Assembly (NCBI GenBank): GCA_035498405.1
Contig: DATKAE010000110.1
Location: 1 to 64,000, forward strand
Direction of reading: 5' to 3'
Length of the DNA stretch: 64,000 bases
Origin: DATBFU01 sp035498405
Lineage (GTDB): Bacteria > Acidobacteriota > Thermoanaerobaculia > UBA5066 > Gp7-AA6
The notes beneath the pieces are model-generated. The model was not told where the DNA came from and ran no database searches. It saw nothing but the letters and a program-made list of their open reading frames with translations. Position numbers and translations under genes: made by a program. Positions within the stretch are counted from its first letter, which is position 1. The number at the start of each line of letters is the position of its first letter. Shown one piece after another: positions 45,870 through 55,408 of this stretch.

Positions 45870-48113
45870 ATGCGACGCATGATTCGGGAGCGGAAGCGCG
45901 GTGCCATCGCGGCACTGCTGCTTTTCTCCGCCCTCACGAGTTCCCCGCTCTTGGCGCAAGACCCGCCGCCCTCCTCGGAGACTGGACGCCGGCCGAAGAT
46001 CGGTCTGGCACTCGGCGGTGGTGGCGCCCGAGGCGCCGCCCACATCGGCGTCCTCAAAGTCCTCCAGGAGTTGCGCATTCCCATCGACTACATCGCGGGA
46101 ACGAGCATGGGTTCGGTCGTGGGAGGGCTCTACGTCGTCGGGTATTCGCCCGAGAAGCTTCAGGACATCATCACGAAGATCGATTGGGCGAACCTCTTCG
46201 TGGACGCCGCTCCCCGCCGAGACATCGCCTTCCGGCGCAAACAGAATGACTACTACGTTCCGCCCGGCATCACGCTCGGCGTCAAGAAGAGCGGCTTCGT
46301 GCTGCCCGCCGCCCTCATCGCCGGGCGGAAGCTCTCCTTTCTCCTGAACACGCTGACCCTGCCCGTCGTCAACGTCACGAACTTCGACGACCTGCCGATC
46401 CCGTTCCGGGCCGTTGCCACCGACGCCCGAACGGGGAAGCCGTACGTGATGTCGAGCGGCAGCCTCGCCCGGGACATCCGAGCCAGCATGGCCATTCCGA
46501 TCGTCTTCACTCCCGTCGAGGTCGACGAGCATCTCCTGATCGACGGCGGCGAATCCGAAAACCTGCCGGTTCAGACGGTCCGAGCCATGGGGGCCGACGT
46601 GGTCATCGCCGTCGACGTCGCCTCCTCGAGCGAGATTCCCAAGGAGGCGCCTACCTCCATGACGGAGATGCTGGGCCGCCTGATCGACCTGCCGCTGCTT
46701 GCCAACACGGAACGGTCGCGCAAGCTCGCCAACCTGGTGATCACCCCCGATCTCTCCGGCTTCAGCTCCGGAGACTTCGCGAAGGCCACTCAGATCATCC
46801 CCAAGGGAACGGCCGCGGCCGAAGCGGCCAAGCCAGAGCTTTCGAAATGGTCGGTCTCGGAGGAGGAATACCGCGCCTGGCAAGAGACGCACCGGGTCAC
46901 GCTGCCGGAAAAGCCGCCCATGATCGACGAGGTCATCGTCGATCCGATCCCCCGCTTCGACACGCGCCGCATCAGCCGAGTCCTCGCGACCAAGGCCGGA
47001 CTCCCCTTCAATCCGCAGGTGCTCCAGGCCGACATGCGCCGGATCGCCGCGATGGGGCTCTTCCAGACCGTCGACTTCCAGCTCGACAAATCGGGCGGCA
47101 AGAACGTCCTCCACATCGTCGCGACGCCGAAGCCATGGGGCCCGACCTATTTGTCGGCCGGCCTCGACTTCGAGATCTCGCAGGCCAAGGCGGACTTCGA
47201 CGTCTCGCTCCTGCTGGACGCGACGGAGCTCAACCGATTGGGCGCCGACTGGAAGAGCGGCCTGCGGCTCGGCACCGAGATTGCGCTCGCCTCCGCCTTC
47301 TACCAGCCGCTCGACTACGTCGGACGGTTCTACGTGGCCCCGACCCTCGGCCTCGATCAGAGACTCGTGGACGTCTACGTGCAACAAGAGAGCATCGCCA
47401 CGTACCGCGTCCGGCAGGGTCAGGTCGGAGTGGAGTTGGGCGTCGAGCTCGGCCATCTGCTCGAGCTGGGACAATTCTCGGTGGCCTACGAGCGCGGCGC
47501 CGGGAACCTCGACCTTCGCGTGGGCAGCCCCCAGCTGCCCAATGCCCACATCGACACGGGCGACTTCGCCGCGAGGCTGCGCCTCGACCAGCTCGACGAT
47601 TTCTACTTTCCCACCAAGGGGTACTTCGTGAACGCGGAGTTCCGCGGCTCCCGCACGGGACTCGGCGCCGACAACTCCTTCAACCGCGGGCAGCTCCTCG
47701 CCTACGGCGCCGAGACCTTCGGCCGCTGGACGGGAGTGGCGCGCGTGACCTACGGAGACGGGTTCGGCTCGCCGCTGCCGTTCTACGAGCTGTTCCCCCT
47801 CGGAGGATTCCTGAATCTCTCGGGGCGGCCGCCCGGCCAATTGCTGGGACAGACCCAGGCCCTCGGCTCCCTGCAGTTTCGGTACCGGCTGAACGACACG
47901 CCGGGTGCCCTCATCAAGGGCCTCTACGTCGGCGGTTCCATCGAAGGCGGAAACGCCTGGGCCACCCGCGATCAGGCGTCCTTCTCCGACATGCACCTCG
48001 CCGGCAGCGTCTACATCGTCGCCAACACTTTCATCGGACCGCTCTATCTCGCCTACGGGAACTCGGGGTCGAAGAACCAGGCGGTCTACCTCTTCTTGAA
48101 TCGCACGTTCTGA
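45870..48113 (+). CDS. Patatin-like phospholipase with POTRA and outer-membrane barrel (PlpD-like)
   Basis: 747 residues. A signal peptide (to about residue 29) precedes a patatin domain with oxyanion loop ALGGGGARG (49-55), nucleophile Ser79 in GTSMGS and the dyad Asp in DGG near residue 225. A POTRA-like segment (about 350-410) leads to a C-terminal beta-barrel of about 330 residues whose strands end in an aromatic, VYLFLNRTF. This order is that of Pseudomonas PlpD, a type Vd autotransporter. It should span the outer membrane and expose a lipase. ATG 45879 is a second start. It directly follows the DUF4412-like gene. Confidence 0.9.
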   Translation: MRRMIRERKRGAIAALLLFSALTSSPLLAQDPPPSSETGRRPKIGLALGGGGARGAAHIGVLKVLQELRIPIDYIAGTSMGSVVGGLYVVGYSPEKLQDIITKIDWANLFVDAAPRRDIAFRRKQNDYYVPPGITLGVKKSGFVLPAALIAGRKLSFLLNTLTLPVVNVTNFDDLPIPFRAVATDARTGKPYVMSSGSLARDIRASMAIPIVFTPVEVDEHLLIDGGESENLPVQTVRAMGADVVIAVDVASSSEIPKEAPTSMTEMLGRLIDLPLLANTERSRKLANLVITPDLSGFSSGDFAKATQIIPKGTAAAEAAKPELSKWSVSEEEYRAWQETHRVTLPEKPPMIDEVIVDPIPRFDTRRISRVLATKAGLPFNPQVLQADMRRIAAMGLFQTVDFQLDKSGGKNVLHIVATPKPWGPTYLSAGLDFEISQAKADFDVSLLLDATELNRLGADWKSGLRLGTEIALASAFYQPLDYVGRFYVAPTLGLDQRLVDVYVQQESIATYRVRQGQVGVELGVELGHLLELGQFSVAYERGAGNLDLRVGSPQLPNAHIDTGDFAARLRLDQLDDFYFPTKGYFVNAEFRGSRTGLGADNSFNRGQLLAYGAETFGRWTGVARVTYGDGFGSPLPFYELFPLGGFLNLSGRPPGQLLGQTQALGSLQFRYRLNDTPGALIKGLYVGGSIEGGNAWATRDQASFSDMHLAGSVYIVANTFIGPLYLAYGNSGSKNQAVYLFLNRTF

Positions 48114-48165
48114 CCCTGGCCGACGCCCTGCCCGGCGCGTCCCCGCTGCTAGACTTCGCCCGCCC

Positions 48166-49197
48166 TTGAGCGACGCTCGAAAGTTCTTCGCGCTGCTCTC
48201 TCTTCTCGCCGCGGGAGCTTGCCGGCGTGACGCCCGCACGCCGGTCGTTCTCTACTCGCCGCACGGACGGGACCTCTTGACGCTCGTCGAGAAAGCCTAC
48301 GAAGCGGAGCACCCGGACGTGGATGTGCGGTGGCTGGACATGGGCTCGCAGGAGGTTTACGACCGGATCCGCTCGGAGAAGGCGAATCCGCAGGCCGACG
48401 TCTGGTTCGGCGGCCCCAATACGATCTTCGCGCGCGGCGCCCGCGACGGGCTACTCGCCCCCTACCGGCCATCGTGGGCCTCGGCCATCCCCGAAGGCAG
48501 CCGCGCACCGGGCGACCTCTACTTCGGCCTCTATCGCACGCCGGCGGTGATCGTCTACAACTCGGCCGCCGTGGCGCCGGGAGACGCTCCGCGCGACTGG
48601 GACGACATCCTCGCCCCGCGCTTTGCGGGAAAGGTCTTGATCCGCGACCCGCTCGCCTCGGGCACGATGCGGGCGATCTTCGGAATGATCCTGATGCGCT
48701 CGATCGCCGAGACCGGCAGCCCGGATCGCGGCTTCGCCTGGCTGAAACGCCTGGACGGCCAGACGAAGCAGTACGTCGTCAACGCCACGCTGCTTCTGGA
48801 GATGCTGGGCCGGCGGGAAGGTCTGGTGACGCTGTGGGACCTGCCCGACGTTCTGCTCGAGCAGAAGCGCGGACTTCCGCTCGTCAGCGTCTTTCCTTCT
48901 TCCGGCACGCCGGTCATCGACGACGCCGAGGGCCTCGTCGCGGGGGCAAAGCATCCGCAGCAGGCGCGGGAGCTCATCGAGTGGCTGGGCTCGATCGGGG
49001 CCGAGCGTCTCGCCGCTGAACGCGCCTTTCGGCTGCCGGCACGCACGGACATCTCCCCCTCGGAGCTGCCCGCCTGGGCGCGCGAAGTCGAAAGCAAGCT
49101 GGTCACCGCCCCGATGGACTGGAGTCTCCTCGAACGGGAGGGGCCGGGCTGGATGGCCACCTGGGATCGAACGGTCCGCGGCCGCGCCGGGAGATGA
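48166..49197 (+). CDS. ABC-transporter substrate-binding protein (FbpA/PotD-like cluster)
   Basis: 343 residues from TTG 48166. An export signal (KFFALLSLLAAGACRRD) is followed by a bilobed binding protein: VVLYSPHGRDLLTLVEKAYE, VRWLDMGSQEVYDRIRSEK, ADVWFGGPNTIFARGA and YRTPAVIVYNSAAV. It belongs to the iron/thiamine/2-AEP/putrescine group. The Tyr-Tyr pair that binds ferric iron in FbpA is not seen, so iron is not assured. The gene starts the transporter operon and overlaps the permease at 49194. Confidence 0.85.
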   Translation: MSDARKFFALLSLLAAGACRRDARTPVVLYSPHGRDLLTLVEKAYEAEHPDVDVRWLDMGSQEVYDRIRSEKANPQADVWFGGPNTIFARGARDGLLAPYRPSWASAIPEGSRAPGDLYFGLYRTPAVIVYNSAAVAPGDAPRDWDDILAPRFAGKVLIRDPLASGTMRAIFGMILMRSIAETGSPDRGFAWLKRLDGQTKQYVVNATLLLEMLGRREGLVTLWDLPDVLLEQKRGLPLVSVFPSSGTPVIDDAEGLVAGAKHPQQARELIEWLGSIGAERLAAERAFRLPARTDISPSELPAWAREVESKLVTAPMDWSLLEREGPGWMATWDRTVRGRAGR

Positions 49198-50360
49198 GGC
49201 GTCGGGTCCGAACTCTCCTCGAGCATCCCGTCGTTCGGGCGCTTCTCTTCGAGCGTCTCCTCTTGACCGCCTCGGCCACGCTCGCGCTCGCGGCTGTCGC
49301 GATGGGACTCGTCCGGCCGGCGGAGATCGCCGGTCTCCTCGATGCGCGCCTGCTCGCCCTCTTCTTCGTCCTGACGATCGCCGTCGAGCTCGGCAAGGCC
49401 TCGGATCTCTTCGACCGCCTGGTCGCCGCCGTCGTGCGCCGCGCCCGGCACTCCCGGGCCCTCGCCTTCGCGCTCGTGGGAGTCACGGCGCTCTGTGCGG
49501 CTCTGCTCACCAACGACGTGGCGCTGATGCTCGTCGTCCCCTTCACGATGCTTTTTCGCAAGGTCAGCGACATGGACCTTGCGCCGCTCGTGGTCCTCGA
49601 GGTTGCCGCGGCCAACCTGCTGGGCGCGTTGACCCCCATCGGGAACCCGCAGAACCTCTTTCTTTACACGCGCGGCGGATTCACGCCCGCGAGGTTCCTG
49701 GCGGCTCAGCTTCCGTTCGTCGCCGGCGGGGCGCTGCTGCTCGCCGCCGCCGTGCCCCTGCTCGTCCGGCGGAAGGACTTCGAGCCTCCGGAGGCCGCGC
49801 CCTTCGACGTCGACCCCATCCTCGCGGCCGGTTTCGCGGTGCTCCTCCTGGCCGTAGTGGCGGCGCTCTCGGGTCTTCTCTCCTGGTGGGTGCCGCTCGG
49901 ACTCTCGCTCCTCGGGGCCGGGCTGCTCGGCCGCCGGATTCTCGAGACCGACTTCTCTCTCGTCTTCGTGTTCGCGTTTCTCTTCGTCGGCGTCGCCGGC
50001 CTCGAGCGCGGCCGCCTCTATCACGCTCTCGATCCCGAGCGCCTCTTTGGACACGGACCGACCGGGCTGCTCGTTTCAGGCGCGCTTCTCTCTCAGTTCG
50101 TTTCCAACGTGCCGGCCGCCATGCTCCTGGCGCCTGCCGTCCGCTCGCCGCAGGGATTCACCGCGCTCCTGTACGGGGTCAACGCCGGGGGTTGCGGGAC
50201 GCCCTTCTCCTCGCTCGCCAACCTGATCGGCGGCGCGCTCTTTGCGCGGGAAGGCGGACACTCGGGCAGTTTCTGGCGCCTGTTCCTGCGGACCTCGTTC
50301 GCCTTCCTCGCCGCAGCGGTCGCCTGGAGCCTGGCGGTCGTGCGGCTCGGGAACCGATAA
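49194..50360 (+). CDS. SLC13/CitMHS/ArsB-like membrane permease
   Basis: 388 residues, about eleven hydrophobic helices. LTNDVALMLVVPFTML and LLGALTPIGNPQNLFLY (the ATPIGNPQ motif) are shared by NhaD, ArsB and SLC13-type carriers, and the repeat VSNVPAAMLLAPA follows in the second half with NAGGCGTPFSSLANLIGG. It should move an anion or cation with a coupling ion. It overlaps the binding-protein stop (ATGA) and is followed by the ABC ATPase after 13 bases, so it lies inside an ABC operon, which is unusual. It is not an ABC permease; a role with the same solute is inferred. Confidence 0.85.
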   Translation: MRRRVRTLLEHPVVRALLFERLLLTASATLALAAVAMGLVRPAEIAGLLDARLLALFFVLTIAVELGKASDLFDRLVAAVVRRARHSRALAFALVGVTALCAALLTNDVALMLVVPFTMLFRKVSDMDLAPLVVLEVAAANLLGALTPIGNPQNLFLYTRGGFTPARFLAAQLPFVAGGALLLAAAVPLLVRRKDFEPPEAAPFDVDPILAAGFAVLLLAVVAALSGLLSWWVPLGLSLLGAGLLGRRILETDFSLVFVFAFLFVGVAGLERGRLYHALDPERLFGHGPTGLLVSGALLSQFVSNVPAAMLLAPAVRSPQGFTALLYGVNAGGCGTPFSSLANLIGGALFAREGGHSGSFWRLFLRTSFAFLAAAVAWSLAVVRLGNR

Positions 50361-50373
50361 TCACGCCGCGCGC

Positions 50374-51441
50374 ATGGCCGGATACCTGACGCTCGAAGGC
50401 CTGGAGAAGCGGTTGGGAGGAAATCCCGTGACCCGCGGCGTCTCGCTCTCGGTCGACCGAAGCGAGATCGTGGCCCTGCTCGGGCCTTCGGGAAGCGGAA
50501 AGACGACGATCCTGCGTCTGGTGGCGGGATTCGAGGCGCCCGACGCCGGCTCGATCCTTCTGGACGGGGAGGATCTGACCGGCGTGCCGCCGCAGCGGCG
50601 CCAGTTTGGCATGGTCTTCCAGCACTACGCCCTCTTCCCCCACATGACCGTCGGGCAGAACGTCGCCTTCGGGCTGGAGACGCGTGGAACCCGAGCCGAC
50701 CAAATCCGGCGCCGCGTTTCCGAGGCGCTCGCCACGGTCCGACTGGACGGCCTCGAGGAGCGGCCCGTCACCGAGCTTTCCGGCGGGCAACAGCAGCGGG
50801 TTGCTCTCGCGCGAGCCCTCGCTCCGGAGCCGCGCGTGCTGCTGCTCGACGAGCCGCTCTCAAACCTGGATCCGACGCTTCGCGAGAAGACCCGCCGGGA
50901 ACTGCGGCGTCTGATCCGCTCGATCGGCATCACCACGCTCTTCGTGACCCACGAGCAGGAGGAGGCCTTCGACTTGGGCGACCGCGTGGCGGTTCTGCAT
51001 CGCGGACGCCTCGAACAGGTCGCCTCTCCCGAAGCGCTCTACGAGAGTCCCGCGACACGCTTCGTCGCGACGTTCATCGGCCGTTCGAGCGTGATCCGCG
51101 CGACGTGGCGGGTCCCTCCCGGAGAAGCGCTGCTGCCCGGAAGCGCGGCGTGGCCCGCCGCGGGTCCCGGGGGACTCAAAGAAGGAGAGGCGATCGAGCT
51201 GGTCGTTCGACCCGAAGGGCTCTCCTTTTCCCGCGAGGCCGCCCCCGACGCGGTCGCGGGCCAGGTGACCGGCAAGCGATTCGCGGGGCGCGTCGCCTAC
51301 TTCGACGTGGCCCTGGCGTCCGGCGATTCGGTCGAGGTCCTGGCACAACCCGGAGCCGCAGAGGTCGGCCAGAACGTCTTCGTCCGGCCCGCCGAGGGGG
51401 GGCCGCTTCCTCGAGCGTACCCTCCGGAGACGAAAGAGTGA
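50374..51441 (+). CDS. ABC importer ATP-binding protein (FbpC/PotA-like)
   Basis: 355 residues from ATG 50374. Walker A GPSGSGKTT, Q-loop FQHYALFPHMTV, signature LSGGQQQR, Walker B VLLLDEPLSNLD and switch THEQEEA are all present. The C-terminal 110 residues form a TOBE domain (ELVVRPEGL, FAGRVAYFDVAL) as in importers of the iron/polyamine/sulfate groups. It powers import through the permease at 51441. The stop overlaps the permease start by one to four bases. Confidence 0.95.
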   Translation: MAGYLTLEGLEKRLGGNPVTRGVSLSVDRSEIVALLGPSGSGKTTILRLVAGFEAPDAGSILLDGEDLTGVPPQRRQFGMVFQHYALFPHMTVGQNVAFGLETRGTRADQIRRRVSEALATVRLDGLEERPVTELSGGQQQRVALARALAPEPRVLLLDEPLSNLDPTLREKTRRELRRLIRSIGITTLFVTHEQEEAFDLGDRVAVLHRGRLEQVASPEALYESPATRFVATFIGRSSVIRATWRVPPGEALLPGSAAWPAAGPGGLKEGEAIELVVRPEGLSFSREAAPDAVAGQVTGKRFAGRVAYFDVALASGDSVEVLAQPGAAEVGQNVFVRPAEGGPLPRAYPPETKE

Positions 51442-53132
51442 TGACGGCCTTCCGACACCCGCGCGCGGGCGTCCTCCGCCCACCGGCGGGGGTTTCGGGC
51501 GCGGCGCTCACTCTCCTGCTCGCCTGGCTCGTCTGCTATCCCCTGGCCATCACGCTTTCCGAAGCGCTCGGCGCGCCCGCCTGGAGCCTTCGCCACTTCG
51601 CCGAGTTTGCGCGCCGGCCCGACGAGTGGAACGCCCTCTGGGCCAGCCTCTGGATCTCACTCGCGACGGTCGGGCTGGCCGCGACGATTGGCGTTCCCCT
51701 CGCCTTCCTCTTCGAGCGGGCGGAGTTCCCCGGCCGGCGGGCGCTCGGAGGGCTCGTCGCCCTGCCCGTCGTTCTGCCTCCCCTGGTGGGTGTCGTGGCC
51801 TTCCTGTTCTTGTACGGGGAGAGCGGCTTCCTCTCACGCGCCGTCCAGGCGGCTCTCGCTCTCGAGTCGCCTCCCTGGCGCCTTTCGGGCCCCGCCGCGA
51901 TCCTGCTCGTCCACGCCTATTCGATGTACGTCTACTTCTACGTCTTCACCCGAGCGGGCCTGTCTCGGCTGGACGGCGCCTATCTCGAGGCCGCCGCCTC
52001 GCTCGGCGCCGGGCCCGCGCGCACGCTCGCCCGCGTCACCCTGCCGCTGCTTTCGCCGGCGCTTTCGGGAGCGGCGCTATTGACGTTCCTGACCTCGCTC
52101 GCCTCCTTCTCGGCGCCCTACATCTTCGGCGGCACGTTCCGCGTCCTGACGACCCAGATCCTCTTCTCCCGCTTGAACGGCGACGTCACCATGGCGATGG
52201 TCGAGACGAGCGTGCTCGCGGCGACGGCGCTGGCCGGTCTCTTCCTGATCCAGCGCGCCGAAGGCCGGTCGGGTGCCGGGCCGGCCGCCGGCGTGCGGGG
52301 GATCGCCCCGTCCCGCCGCCGCCTCGGTTCCTCCCGGTTCCTCGTCGCGGCGATGGGCTGGCTGCTCGCCGCGTTCCTCTTGCTGCCGCATGCGACGCTG
52401 CTCCTCGTTTCGCTGGTGCCCGCGGGCACCTGGACCGATCAGGCGGTGCCGCCCGTGCTCGATCTGTCCAACTACCGATTGCTCTTCGCCGACCGCGAGC
52501 GGCTGCGCCCGATCGTCAACTCCCTCTGGATGGCCGCCGTTTCGACCGCGGCGGCGTTGGCCATCGGCTTCCTCGCGGCGCGGCTCGCCGTGGGCGGGCG
52601 CTCGCGGTGGCGCTCCGCGATCGAGACCCTGATCGGGATGCCGTGGGCCCTGCCCGGGACGGTCTTCGCCGTGGCGCTCGCCGCGACCTTTTCTCGCCAT
52701 GCGCCCTGGGAGGGGCGATTCGTGCTCGTCGGCACGGCGGCGATTCTCCCGCTCGCCTACTTCATTCGCGGCCTTCCGCTCACGGGCCGCGCCGCGTTCG
52801 CGGGCCTGCGCCAACTCGATCCCGCTCTGGAGGAGGCCGGCGCCTCGCTCGGGGCGGGCCCCTGGCGGAGGCTTCGAAAGATCACGCTGCCACTCGTCCG
52901 ACGGGCGCTCGCCGCCGGGGCCGCGCTCGCCTTCCTGACCGCGCTCGGCGACTTCGTGGTCTCGATCGTGCTCTACACCTTCGAGACCAGGCCGATCTCG
53001 ATCGAGATCCTCTCCTCCCTGCGGATGCAGGAGATGGGGGCGGCGGCCGCCTACGGAATCCTGCTCGCCGCCCTGTCGGCTGCGGCTTTCTTCCTCTGGG
53101 GAGGGGGAACCGAGTCCGCTCGAGGAGGCTGA
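51441..53132 (+). CDS. ABC importer permease with two fused membrane domains (FbpB-like)
   Basis: 563 residues from ATG 51441; GTG 51438 overlaps the ATPase stop and is equally likely. Twelve helices in two halves, each with a binding-protein-dependent transport EAA loop: EAAASLGAGPARTLARVTLPLL in the first and EEAGASLGAGPWRRLRKITLPL in the second when read in their own pieces. The fused two-domain form is typical of ferric-iron and 2-AEP-type permeases. It acts with the ATPase and binding protein encoded upstream. The substrate is not certain. Confidence 0.93.
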   Translation: MTAFRHPRAGVLRPPAGVSGAALTLLLAWLVCYPLAITLSEALGAPAWSLRHFAEFARRPDEWNALWASLWISLATVGLAATIGVPLAFLFERAEFPGRRALGGLVALPVVLPPLVGVVAFLFLYGESGFLSRAVQAALALESPPWRLSGPAAILLVHAYSMYVYFYVFTRAGLSRLDGAYLEAAASLGAGPARTLARVTLPLLSPALSGAALLTFLTSLASFSAPYIFGGTFRVLTTQILFSRLNGDVTMAMVETSVLAATALAGLFLIQRAEGRSGAGPAAGVRGIAPSRRRLGSSRFLVAAMGWLLAAFLLLPHATLLLVSLVPAGTWTDQAVPPVLDLSNYRLLFADRERLRPIVNSLWMAAVSTAAALAIGFLAARLAVGGRSRWRSAIETLIGMPWALPGTVFAVALAATFSRHAPWEGRFVLVGTAAILPLAYFIRGLPLTGRAAFAGLRQLDPALEEAGASLGAGPWRRLRKITLPLVRRALAAGAALAFLTALGDFVVSIVLYTFETRPISIEILSSLRMQEMGAAAAYGILLAALSAAAFFLWGGGTESARGG

Positions 53133-53146
53133 CCCGGCCTCCGGGG

Positions 53147-54463
53147 CTATCGGACGATCACCTCGGGCGTCACGGCCCGCCTCGGAACGGGAACGAGCGC
53201 TCGCCCCGGCGTCGCCGCGACCGTCGGCGCCCGGGTCGGCGTGGGTGTTGGGGCGTTCGGGTCGAAGAAGCGCTGGACTCGTCCGTCCTGAGTTCCGACG
53301 TACAGCTCGCCGGCGATGTCCTCGCCGAAGGTCGAGAGCCCCGGCGCGACCGGTGCCAGCACCTCGCCGTCGGCCCACAGCCGGCCGGAGCAATAGTCAC
53401 CGTAGACATAGCGCCCCGCCAGGGCCGGCACCCGAGTGCCGCGATAAACGTAGCCCCCGGCCACGGAGCAGCCCTCGGCATGCGTGTATTCGTAGCGCGG
53501 GCCGACGAACGCGGGGGAATTGCACGGAGGAACTCCCGCGGGACAGCCCGAGTCGCTCCCATCGCCGCACCGCGTTCCCTCCATGAGCTTCCAGCCGTAG
53601 TTCTCTCCGCCCCGGCTCGAGCGCGGCTGGAAGTCGATCTCCTCCCGCTCTCCCTGGCCGACGTCGCCGATCCAGAGATCGCCGGTCGACCGGTCGAAGG
53701 AGAAGCGCCAGGGATTGCGCAGCCCCTTGGCCCAGATCTCGTCGCGGACGCCGCCCGGCTCGGCGAAGGGATTGTCCGGCGGGATCCCGTAGAAGGGGGA
53801 CGAGTTCGCGTTCTGGTCGACGTCGATGCGCAGGAGCTTTCCCAACAGCACTTCGTCGCGCTGCGCGTTGCAGGGCGGATCGTTGGCCGAGCCGCCGTCT
53901 CCCGTGCCGATGTAGAGGTATCCGTCCGGCCCGAACTGAAGTTGACCCCCGTTGTGGTTGGCGTTGACCGGATGGGGAATCGTCAGCAGCACGGCGCGCG
54001 CCGCCGGGTCGGCCCGGTTCGGATCCGACGCCGACCGGCGATAACGCACGATCTCGAGGTCTCCCGCGTCGTCGGTGTAGTAGACGAAGAACAGGCCGTT
54101 CTCGCGGTAGCTCGGGTGAAACGCGACCGAGAGGAGCCCCCGCTCGCCGCAGCAGAGGACGAGAGCGGAGATGTCGAGGAAAGGCGTCGGCAGGACCTGT
54201 CCGCCGGAAACGATCCGCACCTGGCCGGTCTGAACCGTCACGAAGAGGCGCTCGTCTCCGGCGTTGGTGATCGCCGTGATGGCCCCAAGGCCGGAGGCAA
54301 CGGGAACCAGCGTGACGACGGGCGCCGCCGCCGGGCGCGCCGCCGCCCGTTCTTCTTCTCCGGCTCGTGAGAAGGCGATGGCTGCGACGGAACCGGCCGT
54401 CAGCAGCAGCGCCGCGAGCGCGGGCGGGCGCGGAAGCCGCGAGGCGGGCGTCGGCGGCGACAT
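53147..54463 (-). CDS. Secreted PQQ-dependent sugar dehydrogenase (GSDH-type beta-propeller)
   Basis: 438 residues from ATG 54463. N-terminal signal or anchor (LPRPPALAALLLTAGSVAAIAF). The propeller core shows GERGLLSVAFHPSYRENGLFFV, HPVNANHNGGQLQFGPDGYLYIGTGDGG in adjacent pieces, KGLRNPWRFSFDRSTGDLWIGDVGQ, and GENYGWKLMEG, which are the PQQ and calcium-binding signatures of soluble glucose/sorbosone dehydrogenase-like proteins. A proline-rich tail (NAPTPTPTRAPTVAATPG) may tether it. It would oxidise a sugar in the periplasm if PQQ is supplied; no pqq genes are in the window. Confidence 0.9.
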   Translation of the reverse strand: MSPPTPASRLPRPPALAALLLTAGSVAAIAFSRAGEEERAAARPAAAPVVTLVPVASGLGAITAITNAGDERLFVTVQTGQVRIVSGGQVLPTPFLDISALVLCCGERGLLSVAFHPSYRENGLFFVYYTDDAGDLEIVRYRRSASDPNRADPAARAVLLTIPHPVNANHNGGQLQFGPDGYLYIGTGDGGSANDPPCNAQRDEVLLGKLLRIDVDQNANSSPFYGIPPDNPFAEPGGVRDEIWAKGLRNPWRFSFDRSTGDLWIGDVGQGEREEIDFQPRSSRGGENYGWKLMEGTRCGDGSDSGCPAGVPPCNSPAFVGPRYEYTHAEGCSVAGGYVYRGTRVPALAGRYVYGDYCSGRLWADGEVLAPVAPGLSTFGEDIAGELYVGTQDGRVQRFFDPNAPTPTPTRAPTVAATPGRALVPVPRRAVTPEVIVR

Positions 54464-54512
54464 GGCTCGAATGTCAACGAAACGCCGCGACCCCCCATTC
54501 CGCGACTTCGCC

Positions 54513-55310
54513 TCACAGATCCAAGATCGTGTCGAGCCCCCGGCGCACACCGACGAAACTCGAGACCCTTCGCACGGCGAGCAGCGTCCCGGCCACGTAG
54601 GGTTCGGCGCCGGCTCCCGAATCGTGGCGGATCCTCAAGGTCTCGTGCGGGAGGCCGAACAGGACTTCGATCGAGGAAACGATGCCCGGCAGCCGCACCG
54701 AGTGGGTCTGGGTGCCGAGCAGTGTGGCTCCGCGCGCCTCCTTCATGCCGTGCGTGCGCTCGATGGGATGTCCGATCGCGGGCGGCCGCACTCTCGAGAG
54801 CCGAGCCGCGAGCTCCCGCGCCGTGCCGCTCGGGGCGTCGGGCTTGTCCGCTTTTCCATAATCCACGATCTCCCACTGGGGCACGTGTCTTGCGGCGATC
54901 TCGGCGAACCGCTGCAGGAGCACCGCCGTCAGCGCGAAGTTGCCGGCAGCCAGGACTCCGACGCGGCGCTCGCGCGCGGCCGAGTCGATCGCGGTGAAAT
55001 CCTCCTCGGCGAGGCCAGAGGTTCCGACGACCGCGTGGACGCCGCGCCGCACCGCCTCGAGCACGTTGCCGCGCACGGCCTCGGGGCTCGTGTAGTCGAT
55101 CAGGACGTCGCAGGGGGTTGCAAGAGCCTCCGGCACCGAGCCGCTCACGGCCAGCGCCGGCGCGTCGCCTCCCAGGAGGCCCGAGAGCTTCCATCCGACG
55201 CCGCGGCGCGACACCGCCGCTGCGAGCTCGAGATCCGGAGCCGCGATGATCGCCGACACGAGGCCCCGTCCCACCCAGCCCGTTGCTCCGGCCAAACAGA
55301 TTCGAATCAT
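54513..55310 (-). CDS. Dihydrodipicolinate reductase-like protein without the catalytic His pair
   Basis: 265 residues, standard DapB length. NAD(P) motif GATGWVGRG at 8-16, and ETDVLIDYTSPEA-type strand CDVLIDYTSPEA. The usual HHxxKxDxPSGTA active-site motif reads YGKADKPDAPSGTA at 151-164: the Lys and PSGTA are kept, but the His pair is not. C-terminal THSVRLPGIVSSIEVLFGL follows. It could be a DapB paralog with altered substrate or an imine reductase; a complete lysine-pathway DapB may be elsewhere. Its neighbours are not lysine-biosynthesis genes. Confidence 0.8.
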   Translation of the reverse strand: MIRICLAGATGWVGRGLVSAIIAAPDLELAAAVSRRGVGWKLSGLLGGDAPALAVSGSVPEALATPCDVLIDYTSPEAVRGNVLEAVRRGVHAVVGTSGLAEEDFTAIDSAARERRVGVLAAGNFALTAVLLQRFAEIAARHVPQWEIVDYGKADKPDAPSGTARELAARLSRVRPPAIGHPIERTHGMKEARGATLLGTQTHSVRLPGIVSSIEVLFGLPHETLRIRHDSGAGAEPYVAGTLLAVRRVSSFVGVRRGLDTILDL

Positions 55311-55408
55311 CGGCGAGCGCCTCCTAGGCGAGGAGACACCCGTTCGAGGTGACGGTCAACAGGATCGCCGCCAGAAACACATCGAGCTCTTGCCTCTGGC
55401 CTCCGGGC

